Positions 25,318 through 33,440 of a stretch of 58,524 bases of DNA are shown here, in pieces. Numbering within the stretch: position 1 is the stretch's first letter; each line of letters opens with the position of its first letter. Below the pieces are notes generated by a model. It was not told the DNA's origin and did no database searches. It saw nothing but the letters and a program-made list of their open reading frames with translations. The translations under genes were made by a program, and so were the position numbers. Source of the stretch: DASXUX01 sp036504595 (lineage in GTDB: Bacteria; Planctomycetota; SZUA-567; H5-PLA8); NCBI GenBank assembly GCA_036504595.1, contig DASXUX010000071.1:1-58524 (forward strand), read 5' to 3'.

Positions 25318-27936
25318 TCATTCCTCAGCCGACTCGCCGCCGCGCTTTTCCCACGGCCGTGTGCTGTGACGCTGCTGTCCACCGCCACCTTGAGTGCCGC
25401 TGCTGCCGCGCTTCTCCCACGGCCGCGAGCCCCGCGCCCCTTCCGGCCGCGGCCCGCGGTCCCGGCGCTCTGCCCCGCCTTCGCGCGGTGGTCGCTTTTC
25501 CCAAGTTCGCGCCCCACCTGCGCTCGGACCGAATTTCTTGCCCTGATATCCGCCGCCGCCTTCACGGCGCGCCCCGCCTTCGCGCGGTGCTCGCTTTTCC
25601 CAAGTTCGCGCTCCGCCTGCGCTCGGACCAAACTTCTTGCCCTGATAGCCGCCGCCACCTTCACGGCGTGCACCGCCTTCGCGCGGTTCTCGCTTTTCCC
25701 AAGTCCGCGGCCCACCGCTGCTCGGACCGAATTTCTTTGCGCCCTGATATCCGCCGCGACTTTCGCGGCGTTCGCCGCCCTCACGAGGCGCTCGCTTTTC
25801 CCAAGTCCGCGCTCCGCCTGCGCTCGGACCAAACTTCTTGCCCTGGTATCCGCCGCCGCCTTCCCGGCGCTCACCACCTTCGCGCGGTGCTCGCTTTTCC
25901 CACGTTCGTGGCCCACCTGCGCTCGGACCGAATTTCTTCGCGCCCTGATATCCACCGCGACTTTCGCGGCGTTCGCCGCCTTCACGCGGTTCGCGCTTTT
26001 CCCAAGTCCGCGCCCCACTGCTGCTCGAACCGAATTTCTTTGCGCCCTGATATCCGCCGCGACTTTCACGGCGCTCGCCGCCTTCACGCGGTTCTCGTTT
26101 TTCCCAAGGTCGTGCGCTGCCTGCGCTCGAACCGAATTTCTTGCCCTGATATCCGCCGCCGCCTTCCCGGCGAGCACCGCCTTCGCGCGGTTCTCGCTTC
26201 TCCCAGGTCCGCGGCCCACCGCTGCTCGAGCCGAATTTCTTGCCCTGATATCCGCCGCCGCCTTCATGGCGTGCACTGCCTTCGCGAGGCGCTCGCTTTT
26301 CCCAAGTCCGCGGTCCACCTGCGCTCGGACCGAATTTCTTGCCCTGATATCCGCCGCCGCCTTCACGGCGTGCACTGCCTTCGCGAGGCGCTCGCTTCTC
26401 CCACGGCCGCTGCCCGCGGCCTTGCTCTGGGCGAGCTGGCTGCCGCTCTTCCCACTTCCGTCCGCCTTCTCGGTCGCGAGTCTCTCGTCTGGCAGAACGC
26501 TGCTGCCCACGCTCGGCAGCCGGTCGTTCCGGACGGCGATTCAGGTTCTCATCGTTGGCGCCGCGATCCCGCGTCTGCCTCGCCGGCACTGGCGCCGGAC
26601 TGGTGTCAATCTCCACTCCCTCAAGTTCTTCGTCGGGAACCTCATCTTCTTCGGCCGTCAGCTCCTCATCAGACTCTTCTTCTTCTTTGTCCTCATCCTC
26701 TTCTTTAGCTTCTTCTTTCGCGGCGAGACGTTTCGTAAGCTCCGCCTCCACCTCTTCCGTCAATTCACCGTCGGCATCCCCGTTTTCTTCCTTCTCGTCG
26801 GAATATGCGCCGGCAGCCTCCTCTTCCTCGTCCGCTTTCTCCGGCTCTTCACCGGTTACTGCTTCTGGCTTCTGAGTCGCGCCTTTTGCTTCGGCGTCTT
26901 CCTCGCTCGCTACTTCAGGCTTCGACTTTTCGGCTTCCGCGGTCTCCCCGCCTGTCTTTTCCGCGCCGTCGATCGCGGCCAACTCCTCGCGATTCTCTGT
27001 GTCTTCCATTTCCTGCTCAGCGCCGGCGCTCACCGCAGCGGCTTCGAGTTCCTCGCCGCCGTAGACCTCTGCTTCTTCGAATTGGCTCTCCGCGGCTGCG
27101 GGTTGTCGTGGCCGCCTCTCCCTCTTTTCCGCGTCGTCCTGTTCGACCGTCTCCGCATCCTTATTCTGCGGAGTTTCCTGAGCGTGCCGGATGGCCGACT
27201 GCAGACCCTTGAGTTCTTCGGGCGTCAGCTTGCGTGAAGATCCCACCGGCAGGCTGCCCAACTTCAGCGGTCCAATTGCGATTCGGCGCAGATCGCGGCA
27301 ATACAAGCCGACAGCGGCCAGCATGCGGCGCACCTGCCGGTTCATGCCTTCGGCAATCTCAAGTTCCAATGTGCTCGAATGCGGGCCGCGCTTGCGCACG
27401 CGCACCAGCGTGCCTTGCGTTTTTCCTTCGGCCAGATGAACGCCCCGTTCAAGCTTCTGGACTTGCTGACCGGTAACGCTTCCGTCTACTTTGGCGATGT
27501 AGGTCTTGTTCACGCCGTAGCGGGGATGTGTGAGCTGATTGGTCAGCTCGCCGTCATTGGTCAGCAGCAGCAAACCTTCAGTATCCAGGTCCAAGCGACC
27601 TACGCAGTAAATCCGGCGTCGTTCGGGCACCAGTTGGATCGCCAGCGGCCTGCCGGAAGGGTCCTCGTTCGTCGAGAGCACTCCCTTTGGTTTGTTCAGC
27701 ATGTAGTACACTTTGTCCGCGGCGGCTTGCACACCCTTTGATTTGCGCCCAGGCCCGGCGACGCGCTGTCCGTCGAGTTCAATCGACTGTGTTTCGGGGT
27801 CGGCCTTCGTGCCAAGGAGCCGCACAAGCACGCCATCCACGGTGACGCGGCCTTCCTCGATGAGTTTCTCACAAGCTCGGCGTGACCCGCAGCCGGCATA
27901 CGCCATGATTTTCTGGATTCGGACAAGTTCGCCCAT
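25318..27936 (-). CDS. rluB: RsuA/RluB-family 23S rRNA pseudouridine synthase with long repetitive RG-rich tail
   Basis: 872 residues. Residues 1-~60 form an S4 RNA-binding domain ('IQKIMAYAGCGSRRACEKLI'). Residues ~75-245 are the RsuA/RluB/E/F catalytic domain, with the catalytic Asp in 'GRLDLDTEGLLLLTNDGEL' and 'MNRQVRRMLAAVGL'. Ordinary RluB is ~250-300 residues. Here residues ~265-480 are strongly acidic (Glu/Asp/Ala), and ~490-872 carry 12 WEKR motifs, including nine ~33-residue repeats of the type REGGGGYQGKKFGPSAGG. The tail is predicted disordered, basic and arginine/glycine-rich, like RNA-binding RGG tails. The ATG at 27936 has AAAGG upstream. Exact rRNA target is by family analogy. 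Confidence 0.9.
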   Translation of the reverse strand: MGELVRIQKIMAYAGCGSRRACEKLIEEGRVTVDGVLVRLLGTKADPETQSIELDGQRVAGPGRKSKGVQAAADKVYYMLNKPKGVLSTNEDPSGRPLAIQLVPERRRIYCVGRLDLDTEGLLLLTNDGELTNQLTHPRYGVNKTYIAKVDGSVTGQQVQKLERGVHLAEGKTQGTLVRVRKRGPHSSTLELEIAEGMNRQVRRMLAAVGLYCRDLRRIAIGPLKLGSLPVGSSRKLTPEELKGLQSAIRHAQETPQNKDAETVEQDDAEKRERRPRQPAAAESQFEEAEVYGGEELEAAAVSAGAEQEMEDTENREELAAIDGAEKTGGETAEAEKSKPEVASEEDAEAKGATQKPEAVTGEEPEKADEEEEAAGAYSDEKEENGDADGELTEEVEAELTKRLAAKEEAKEEDEDKEEEESDEELTAEEDEVPDEELEGVEIDTSPAPVPARQTRDRGANDENLNRRPERPAAERGQQRSARRETRDREGGRKWEERQPARPEQGRGQRPWEKRAPREGSARREGGGGYQGKKFGPSAGGPRTWEKRAPREGSARHEGGGGYQGKKFGSSSGGPRTWEKREPREGGARREGGGGYQGKKFGSSAGSARPWEKREPREGGERRESRGGYQGAKKFGSSSSGARTWEKREPREGGERRESRGGYQGAKKFGPSAGGPRTWEKRAPREGGERREGGGGYQGKKFGPSAGGARTWEKRAPREGGERRESRGGYQGAKKFGPSSGGPRTWEKREPREGGARREGGGGYQGKKFGPSAGGARTWEKRAPREGGARREGGGGYQGKKFGPSAGGARTWEKRPPREGGAERRDRGPRPEGARGSRPWEKRGSSGTQGGGGQQRHSTRPWEKRGGESAEE
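25490..26400. repeat. ~99-102-bp coding tandem repeat array
   Basis: Nine near-identical units encode the GGYQG(A)KKFG-containing repeats of the pseudouridine synthase tail. Units differ by small substitutions and a 3-bp indel (GKK against GAKK), with silent variation as well. This suggests duplication and recombination under coding constraint. The array explains the long spurious open frames on the other strand here. Confidence 0.92.
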
Positions 27937-28077
27937 TTTTTGGGGGCCTTTCAGGAGGGGCAACTTCGGCGGACGTCCTCGCGACGGTGCCTAAGAAGCA
28001 ATCTAATTGCATTGTCTTTGATTAAAGAAAAAGCACAAGCGGAACGTGGCGCGACGAATTCTGCAAAACTCCCTTGT

Positions 28078-28130
28078 GCATTTTGCAAAGACGGCTCGGG
28101 ATATCCGAGCCGTCTCTAGCTGCAAAATGC
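28078..28130 (-). terminator. Nested palindrome, possible terminator downstream of the NYN gene
   Basis: Inner stem AGACGGCTCGG/CCGAGCCGTCT (11 bp, 5-base loop, 28089-28115) is flanked by outer arms GCATTTTGCA (28078-28087) and TGCAAAATGC (28121-28130). It begins 18 bp past the stop of the gene at 28148-28942. On the minus strand the inner stem is followed by only a short T run, so termination is possible but not certain. Confidence 0.5.
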
Positions 28131-28147
28131 AATTTGCTGTCAAATTG

Positions 28148-28942
28148 TCAGGACAAAATACCTAAATCAGGGCGCTTTGAACTGCGCGTAGTGGGGAGGG
28201 GCGGCTGCTCATCGCCATGGTGCACAGTGGGCGCGGGCTGCGTGTTGCCATAAACTGCGCTCTGTTCGGCGGCCGCTGCGGCGGCCGCATCGGCTTCCAA
28301 ATCCTCGTCGCGCGGCAGGCCTTCGAAGACATGGCCCGAGGCCGTGTTGCCCAGGACGCCCTGGCTGACTGGCGGGCCGAGGCCGAGATTCTCAAACTTC
28401 TTTTCTTTGAAGATCCACGCTTCCTGGATTGGAACGTACTGGTCGGCGGCCTTGATCAGTTCGCCGGCCGTAGACCGCTCAAAACTCACCACTTCCACGC
28501 GGCAACCATGTAGTTTCAAACACTCCACGAGCGGAACGTAATCGCCATCGCCAGTGACCAGCGTGACGGTATCGAGCTTCGGGGCCATCATCAACGCGTC
28601 GATCGTCATGCCAATTTCCCAGGAGCCCTTGGCGGTTGTGCCGCTGCGGCCATCGGGATCTGGGCGAATCTTCAGTTCTTTGATTTTCAGTTCGTAGCCA
28701 AAGCGGCTCAGCGCTTCGTGGAACCCGGCTTGATTGACGTCCGGCTTCTGGACGATGTAGGCAATGGCGCGGACCAGGTGCCGAGTGCCCGTGATTTCGC
28801 GCAGGAGGCGGCCGTAATCCACCTTGCTTTGATGGAGCAACTTGGCCGAATAGAACATGTTTTGAACGTCTACAAAAATCCCCAAGCGCTGCGGGAACGT
28901 GCGAGCAATAAAACCGGGCGGATTGGCCGCGTTGCCGTTCAT
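28148..28942 (-). CDS. NYN-domain (LabA/DUF88-type) putative ribonuclease
   Basis: 264 residues. Residues ~18-175 form a NYN/PIN-like fold: 'RLGIFVDVQNMFYSAK' with the first acidic residue, 'KGSWEIGMTIDALMM' with a second, and 'TLVTGDGDYVPLVECLK', the hallmark DGDF/Y-type acidic cluster that binds metal in this family. Related proteins are RNases or RNA-binding regulators. The final ~80 residues are alanine- and proline-rich and probably disordered. AAAGGAAC precedes the ATG by about seven bases. The RNA substrate is unknown. It stands between the pseudouridine synthase and the thiamine gene, all on the minus strand. Confidence 0.88.
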   Translation of the reverse strand: MNGNAANPPGFIARTFPQRLGIFVDVQNMFYSAKLLHQSKVDYGRLLREITGTRHLVRAIAYIVQKPDVNQAGFHEALSRFGYELKIKELKIRPDPDGRSGTTAKGSWEIGMTIDALMMAPKLDTVTLVTGDGDYVPLVECLKLHGCRVEVVSFERSTAGELIKAADQYVPIQEAWIFKEKKFENLGLGPPVSQGVLGNTASGHVFEGLPRDEDLEADAAAAAAAEQSAVYGNTQPAPTVHHGDEQPPLPTTRSSKRPDLGILS

Positions 28943-29019
28943 GTTGGTTCCTTTCTATCTGTTGAAGAATCCCTGATCCCTAAGCTAGAGACTCTTGAAT
29001 TTTACAATTCCCTCTGAAT

Positions 29020-30081
29020 TCACAACACAAGTGCATCAACAAATCGTCTCGTCATTTCTTCCGGATTGTCGGCAGCGGTAATAGCGCTGGCGAGTGCTAC
29101 GCGTCGCATGCCCACCGACTTCAACTCCGGGATGCGGGCCAACGTGATTCCTCCGATCGCGTACACCGGCACGCTAACGTTCAGAGCACTCACCTGCTCC
29201 GCGAGCGCTGGTCCGGCTAAAATCCTGCCTGGTTTGGTCGATGTCTCATAGATAGCTCCGACTGCGATATAATCAACTTGGCCGCTTTCCGCAGCCTGCC
29301 GGGCCTGTTCAACTGAGTGCGTCGAGCGGCCGAGCAATAAGCGTTCGCCTGCTATCTTCCTTACATCAACCGGGTGCAAGTCCTGCTGTCCGAGGTGAAC
29401 TCCCTGCGCCCCGCTGGCGAGCGCTACATCCACCCTATCGTTGCAAATCAGCACCGCACCGCAATTTTTACACAGGGTAAGCAAATCACTTGCCTGTGCA
29501 CAGTGAGCAACATCATCCAAGTCAGACTTTGCACGCAACTGTAATAATCGCGCACCACCTTTCAGCACCGCCTCCGCCGTCTTCATCAGCCCTTGCGGGC
29601 ACTGCTGCGGACTAAGCAAGACATAAAGCTGCGCGCTGTTGAGAGTCGCCGCCGCTTCGCTGGCATGCACCAGCCACTGCTCGGCTTCATACAGAACGTA
29701 CCGCTGTTTGGACAGTTCCGTCGCCTCGATCGGACGCCAGCCGCGCAGATACTCTTCAAGCACTCGCAGAGCTTCTTGTGCGCGCTTAAGGCCGCGGCGA
29801 GCCACCTCGCGAGGCGGCTCTTGAGCCTTCGTCGGCTCCAACCCGCTTTTTTCCGCGCTGCCAGGGTCGCCGGCGACGTCCCGGCCGCTGGTCAACTGAT
29901 CGCCGACGCAGGCGCTCAGCAGCTTCGAGATGCAGGCGCGAATCGCCTTCAGTCGCGCGGCCCAGCGAGAGTCGTTGACTGAAAACCGAACGTAGTCTTC
30001 AGCGGTTCGAATCCCCTCACGCGCTCGATTTGAATTTGCATCGAGAATGCGCAACAGATTGATCGAATAATCTGGCAACAA
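29020..30081 (-). CDS. thiE: ThiD2-ThiE fusion (HMP-phosphate kinase / thiamine-phosphate synthase)
   Basis: 353 residues. The C-terminal ~205 are ThiE, joining HMP-PP and thiazole phosphate: 'LLQLRAKSDLDD', 'LICNDRVDVALASGAQGVHL', 'LLGRSTHSVEQA', 'YIAVGAIYETSTKP', 'PVYAIGGI'. The N-terminal ~145 match the ThiD2 family (RILDANSNRAREGIRTAEDY; 'GRDVAGDPGS'; 'ALRVLEEYLRG'), a monofunctional HMP-P kinase unrelated to ThiD. The fusion thus couples the last two pyrimidine steps. The frame opens with TTG TTG and no ATG lies before the conserved 'RILDAN', so a TTG start is proposed with GGGGC upstream. No TPP riboswitch was recognised. Confidence 0.9.
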   Translation of the reverse strand: MLPDYSINLLRILDANSNRAREGIRTAEDYVRFSVNDSRWAARLKAIRACISKLLSACVGDQLTSGRDVAGDPGSAEKSGLEPTKAQEPPREVARRGLKRAQEALRVLEEYLRGWRPIEATELSKQRYVLYEAEQWLVHASEAAATLNSAQLYVLLSPQQCPQGLMKTAEAVLKGGARLLQLRAKSDLDDVAHCAQASDLLTLCKNCGAVLICNDRVDVALASGAQGVHLGQQDLHPVDVRKIAGERLLLGRSTHSVEQARQAAESGQVDYIAVGAIYETSTKPGRILAGPALAEQVSALNVSVPVYAIGGITLARIPELKSVGMRRVALASAITAADNPEEMTRRFVDALVL

Positions 30082-30527
30082 TGCAATAGCCCCAAAGTTG
30101 GTGTTAGAACATCAATAACCGTACAACAATACAAGGTGCAGCGACTTCACTAAGGTATTACCCCGCCGCGCGAAATCAAGCTGAATGAATTTCTGACGCT
30201 CCTTCGCGCGAGGTTGCTGCAAGAACCTCAGCGACTCGAAAAGCGGCCATCAGTTTAGAATACAGCTCAAGCCCTCGGCGATATAAATTTCCCGCAATCC
30301 GCCTTGCCACGGCTGCGGTAATCGCTATCCTTACACGCCAAATACACGAGCGTAAGCCGTGGGGGGCTCTGCAGGTGCTTCGCAGCCCCGTTGTGTTGTT
30401 TCGTGAATTGCCGTGACTTGTGCACGGTGGTGCTTGTAGAGCATGGAGTTGCAGTAGCCATAACCGGCGGCGGCACCGCCGCACGGCTGTTTGGTGCCAC
30501 TGTCGTTGCGGTAGGGGGGATGCCTGA
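30082..30527. other. Divergent intergenic region between the ThiD2-ThiE gene and the secretin
   Basis: About 446 bases with short overlapping minus-strand open frames but no ribosome sites or family signatures, so I see no gene. It should contain the promoters of both flanking genes. The last bases hold the strong ribosome site of the secretin (AGGGGGGA before its ATG). No member of the dispersed repeat families was seen. Confidence 0.55.
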
Positions 30528-33281
30528 ATGCTTGTTCACCACTGTTTTGGAGCGGACTCTCGTGCCCGCTGGGCTCGGGTTTCGGGAATCTGCGCCGCAC
30601 TGATTTTCACCGCGCTGTCCCCGGCTCTCGCTGCCGAAGACCCCACCGCGCCTGCTATCCCTTCCGAAACGCGTCCAGCCACACCGCCGGCGACGTCACC
30701 CGAACGCCCCAAAATCCGCAAGTGGCTTGACGATCCGCCGCGAAGCGAAGTCCGCACACAACCCGCCGCCGAAACGATCGAATCCAACATCCCACAGCAA
30801 CAGGCCGGCGAGCTGCTCTCCACGCCAAAAGAACTGTGCATCGAAGAAGACGCCGCAGATCGCGCCGCCCGCCGTGCGACCATGATGGCCGACATCAAGT
30901 GCAAGTTGGAGGATGCCAAGCGCGCGTTCAAACTTGGCGACTATCAGCAGACCGTGAACATCGCCCGGAATATCCTCTCGATGGACCCGCGGAACATCGC
31001 GGCCGCCGAGTGGCTCCGCAAAGCACAGGGCATGATGCAGGATGCCGATGAATTCGTTGCTCGCGTGGCCGCTGATCGCCGCGACCGCGACGCCGTGCTG
31101 GAAGCCGAAGAACACAATGTCCGCCCGCCGCCAAAACTCAAGGCGTTGCGTCCCCATTTGGTGCGCCGCGACGAAGAACCCACGACCGCCCGGCGCAAAA
31201 AGATGATGGAACGGCTCGAAGAGCGCGTCACCGTGGACTTCAACAAAGCCGACCTGGATTTCGTGCTGAACACCCTTTTTGTGCTCACCGGCGTCAACAT
31301 CATCGCCGATCAGGCCGCGCTGGAAGGCAAGACCGTGACCATGCGCGTGCTCGATCTGCCCATCCGCGAAGTTCTCGACTTCATCGTCCGCAATAACGAA
31401 AGCATTCAGTACTCCGTCACCGAAGACGCGGTGTGGATTACCGCCACGGAATCAGCCGACCTCAAGAAGATCATGTACCCACGTGTGTATCCCATCCACT
31501 TCGGCCTGGTCAGCACGGAGGCCGGCAGCGGCACGGCGGGCGGACAGCGCTCCGGCGGCACGGGCCGAGCCGGTGGGGGTGGCGGTGGGCGCGGCGGTGG
31601 ACGCGGCGGCGGCGGCGGCGGCGGGCGCGGCGGCGGCGGCGGCCAGGGCGGCCAAGGGGGCCAGGGCGCCCAAAACCTTGAGCCCAGCTATCTCGAAACC
31701 GTGCTGAAGTGGATCAAGGACGGCAAAGATCCGCAGGTCTTCCCCGATGGGTCCGATTACATGGTGGACCGCCAGTCGAATTTGCTGATTGTCTTCACGA
31801 CTGCCGCCGGCCATGAGAAAATCGGCCAATTCCTCGACTTCTTTGATCAGCCCGCCATTCAGGTTCTGATCAAGACTCGCTTCCTCACCATCAATGCTCA
31901 GAACGAAAAGGAAATCGGCATTAACCTCGATGCCCTCCAGACGCGCATCGGCAGCGCCGATTTTACCGGCGCCGCGGCCAGTACCACGACCACCACGACC
32001 AATGGTGGCAACACCGGAACCGTCGGCACTGGCACCACCAATACAACCGGCAATGCCAACACCACCACAACCACCACGACAACAGGCACGAACACGACGG
32101 GCGGCAGAGACCCCTTCCATTCCTTCAACCTGACAGGTGGCCAGGGCTTCATCAACCCCGGTAAACTCGGCCCCGGCAACCTGCTCACCATCATCGGCCG
32201 CCGCACCGACCCGCAATTTCAGATCACGCTCAAAGCGCTGCTCAACAATCAGAGCACTAAGGTGCTTTCGGAGCCGCAGGTGCTGGCCATCAACAACAAA
32301 CAGGCGACGATCGATATCACCTCGCACTTCTCGTACATCACCGACTTGCGGCCGGTGACAACCTACAGCACCGTCGGCAACGGCGTCGCCACCGGCAACG
32401 TGCCCAGCTATGTGCCGGAATTCGACGACGAAAACATCGGCTTCACGCTGACCGTCACGCCGTCCGTCGGTCGCGATCTGAAGACGATCAATCTGCACCT
32501 GAACCCGGTGATCGACGATTTGTCGGAAGGCCAGAACATCCAGCAATTCCAGAACTTCGCCGCGTCCATCGGCACGCAAGCCGCGAACGCCACACCGCCC
32601 TCCATCCAGCGTCCGACCATCGATCAGACCAGCCTGGAGACGGACGTCGTGGTCGAAGACAACGGCTACGTCATTCTGGGCGGCCTGATTCGGGCCAACG
32701 TCGTCGTCGCCGAACGCAAGATTCCCGGTCTGTACAAGATTCCGATCCTGGGCTATCTCTTCAAGACCAAGAGCACCACCTCCACGCGCAGCAACCTCGT
32801 TATCATCGTCGAAGCCCAGATCATCACCCCCGGCGGCCGCACCTATTACAAAGACCCCGAACCCGACGATGTCGGCCCGCGCGAAGGCGGCACGAACCGC
32901 GCTCCCGGACAGGTCTCCGACAACGCTCTGCGCTCTGGCTCGATCAACTACGCGCTGGGTCTCGGCGGCACGCGTCAGGCGTCGCAGCAGCAGCCCATCG
33001 TTCCGGTCAATGAGGACAAGCTTGACGCTCCGCGCCGCTCGCGCCCCGTCACGCCGGTCTCCAGCGACCCGGCCACGGCGGTCGCCGATGCCTTTGAACC
33101 GCATAAAGCCAAGCAGGCGGAACAGGCGCTGTCTCCGCGCGATCGCATGGAACGCCTGGCCAAGGCCAGCCGCGCCACAGCGCAAGTCTCCCTGCCCGTC
33201 GGGTGGACCGTCCCGCAGGAAGACGAAGTGGCCCCCGCCGCCGACGCAGCCGTAAAGGCCGAAGTGGTGGACCCGAAGTAG
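30528..33281 (+). CDS. Secretin (GspD/PilQ-like outer-membrane channel protein)
   Basis: 917 residues. A signal sequence (~16-36, 'GICAALIFTALSPALAA') is followed by a helical TPR-like region (~100-190) and an N0/STN-like domain ('VTVDFNKADLDFVLNTLFVL', 'GKTVTMRVLDLPIREVLDFI'). A glycine/arginine-rich stretch (~335-385) follows, then a second N-domain ('KTRFLTINAQNEKEIGIN'), a threonine/glycine-rich loop (~480-525) and the secretin core ('KVLSEPQVLAINNKQATI', 'VVEDNGYVILGGLIRANV', 'KIPGLYKIPILGYLFKTK'). It would form a multimeric outer-membrane pore for secretion or pili. No other secretion or pilus gene is in the window. The start is set by AGGGGGGA seven bases upstream. Confidence 0.94.
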   Translation: MLVHHCFGADSRARWARVSGICAALIFTALSPALAAEDPTAPAIPSETRPATPPATSPERPKIRKWLDDPPRSEVRTQPAAETIESNIPQQQAGELLSTPKELCIEEDAADRAARRATMMADIKCKLEDAKRAFKLGDYQQTVNIARNILSMDPRNIAAAEWLRKAQGMMQDADEFVARVAADRRDRDAVLEAEEHNVRPPPKLKALRPHLVRRDEEPTTARRKKMMERLEERVTVDFNKADLDFVLNTLFVLTGVNIIADQAALEGKTVTMRVLDLPIREVLDFIVRNNESIQYSVTEDAVWITATESADLKKIMYPRVYPIHFGLVSTEAGSGTAGGQRSGGTGRAGGGGGGRGGGRGGGGGGGRGGGGGQGGQGGQGAQNLEPSYLETVLKWIKDGKDPQVFPDGSDYMVDRQSNLLIVFTTAAGHEKIGQFLDFFDQPAIQVLIKTRFLTINAQNEKEIGINLDALQTRIGSADFTGAAASTTTTTTNGGNTGTVGTGTTNTTGNANTTTTTTTTGTNTTGGRDPFHSFNLTGGQGFINPGKLGPGNLLTIIGRRTDPQFQITLKALLNNQSTKVLSEPQVLAINNKQATIDITSHFSYITDLRPVTTYSTVGNGVATGNVPSYVPEFDDENIGFTLTVTPSVGRDLKTINLHLNPVIDDLSEGQNIQQFQNFAASIGTQAANATPPSIQRPTIDQTSLETDVVVEDNGYVILGGLIRANVVVAERKIPGLYKIPILGYLFKTKSTTSTRSNLVIIVEAQIITPGGRTYYKDPEPDDVGPREGGTNRAPGQVSDNALRSGSINYALGLGGTRQASQQQPIVPVNEDKLDAPRRSRPVTPVSSDPATAVADAFEPHKAKQAEQALSPRDRMERLAKASRATAQVSLPVGWTVPQEDEVAPAADAAVKAEVVDPK

Positions 33282-33440
33282 CGTTTGTCGGTGCGCATCA
33301 GAACCGCGTCCGTCAGGGAGCGGCCGAAAAGCGCCGCAGGCGCGCCTCAACGCCCCAGAGCAGCCGGGCGCAAAGGCGCGATAAAAATGGCTGCGGATCT
33401 CGACGACCCTCCGCCCGACGATTTCGCGGAGGCCCTTCAA

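Noticed and set aside
25490..26400. Possible CRISPR array
   Set aside because: Units are ~99-102 bp, contiguous without unique spacers, and translate into protein repeats.
25359..27237. Very long open frames on the plus strand and in a second minus frame opposite the pseudouridine synthase tail
   Set aside because: They exist only because the ~99-bp coding repeat is read in other frames. They are repetitive, lack ribosome sites and match no family; the minus-strand frame has the S4 and catalytic domains.
30001..30020. GGTTCGAATCCCCTC, which looks like the T-loop of a tRNA
   Set aside because: It is part of the conserved 'NRAREGIRTAED' coding segment of ThiD2, and no acceptor stem or anticodon arm can be built around it.
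30082..30527. Possible TPP riboswitch before the thiamine gene
   Set aside because: The conserved CUGAGA and GAUCUGGAUAAUGCC-type segments are not present on the minus strand.
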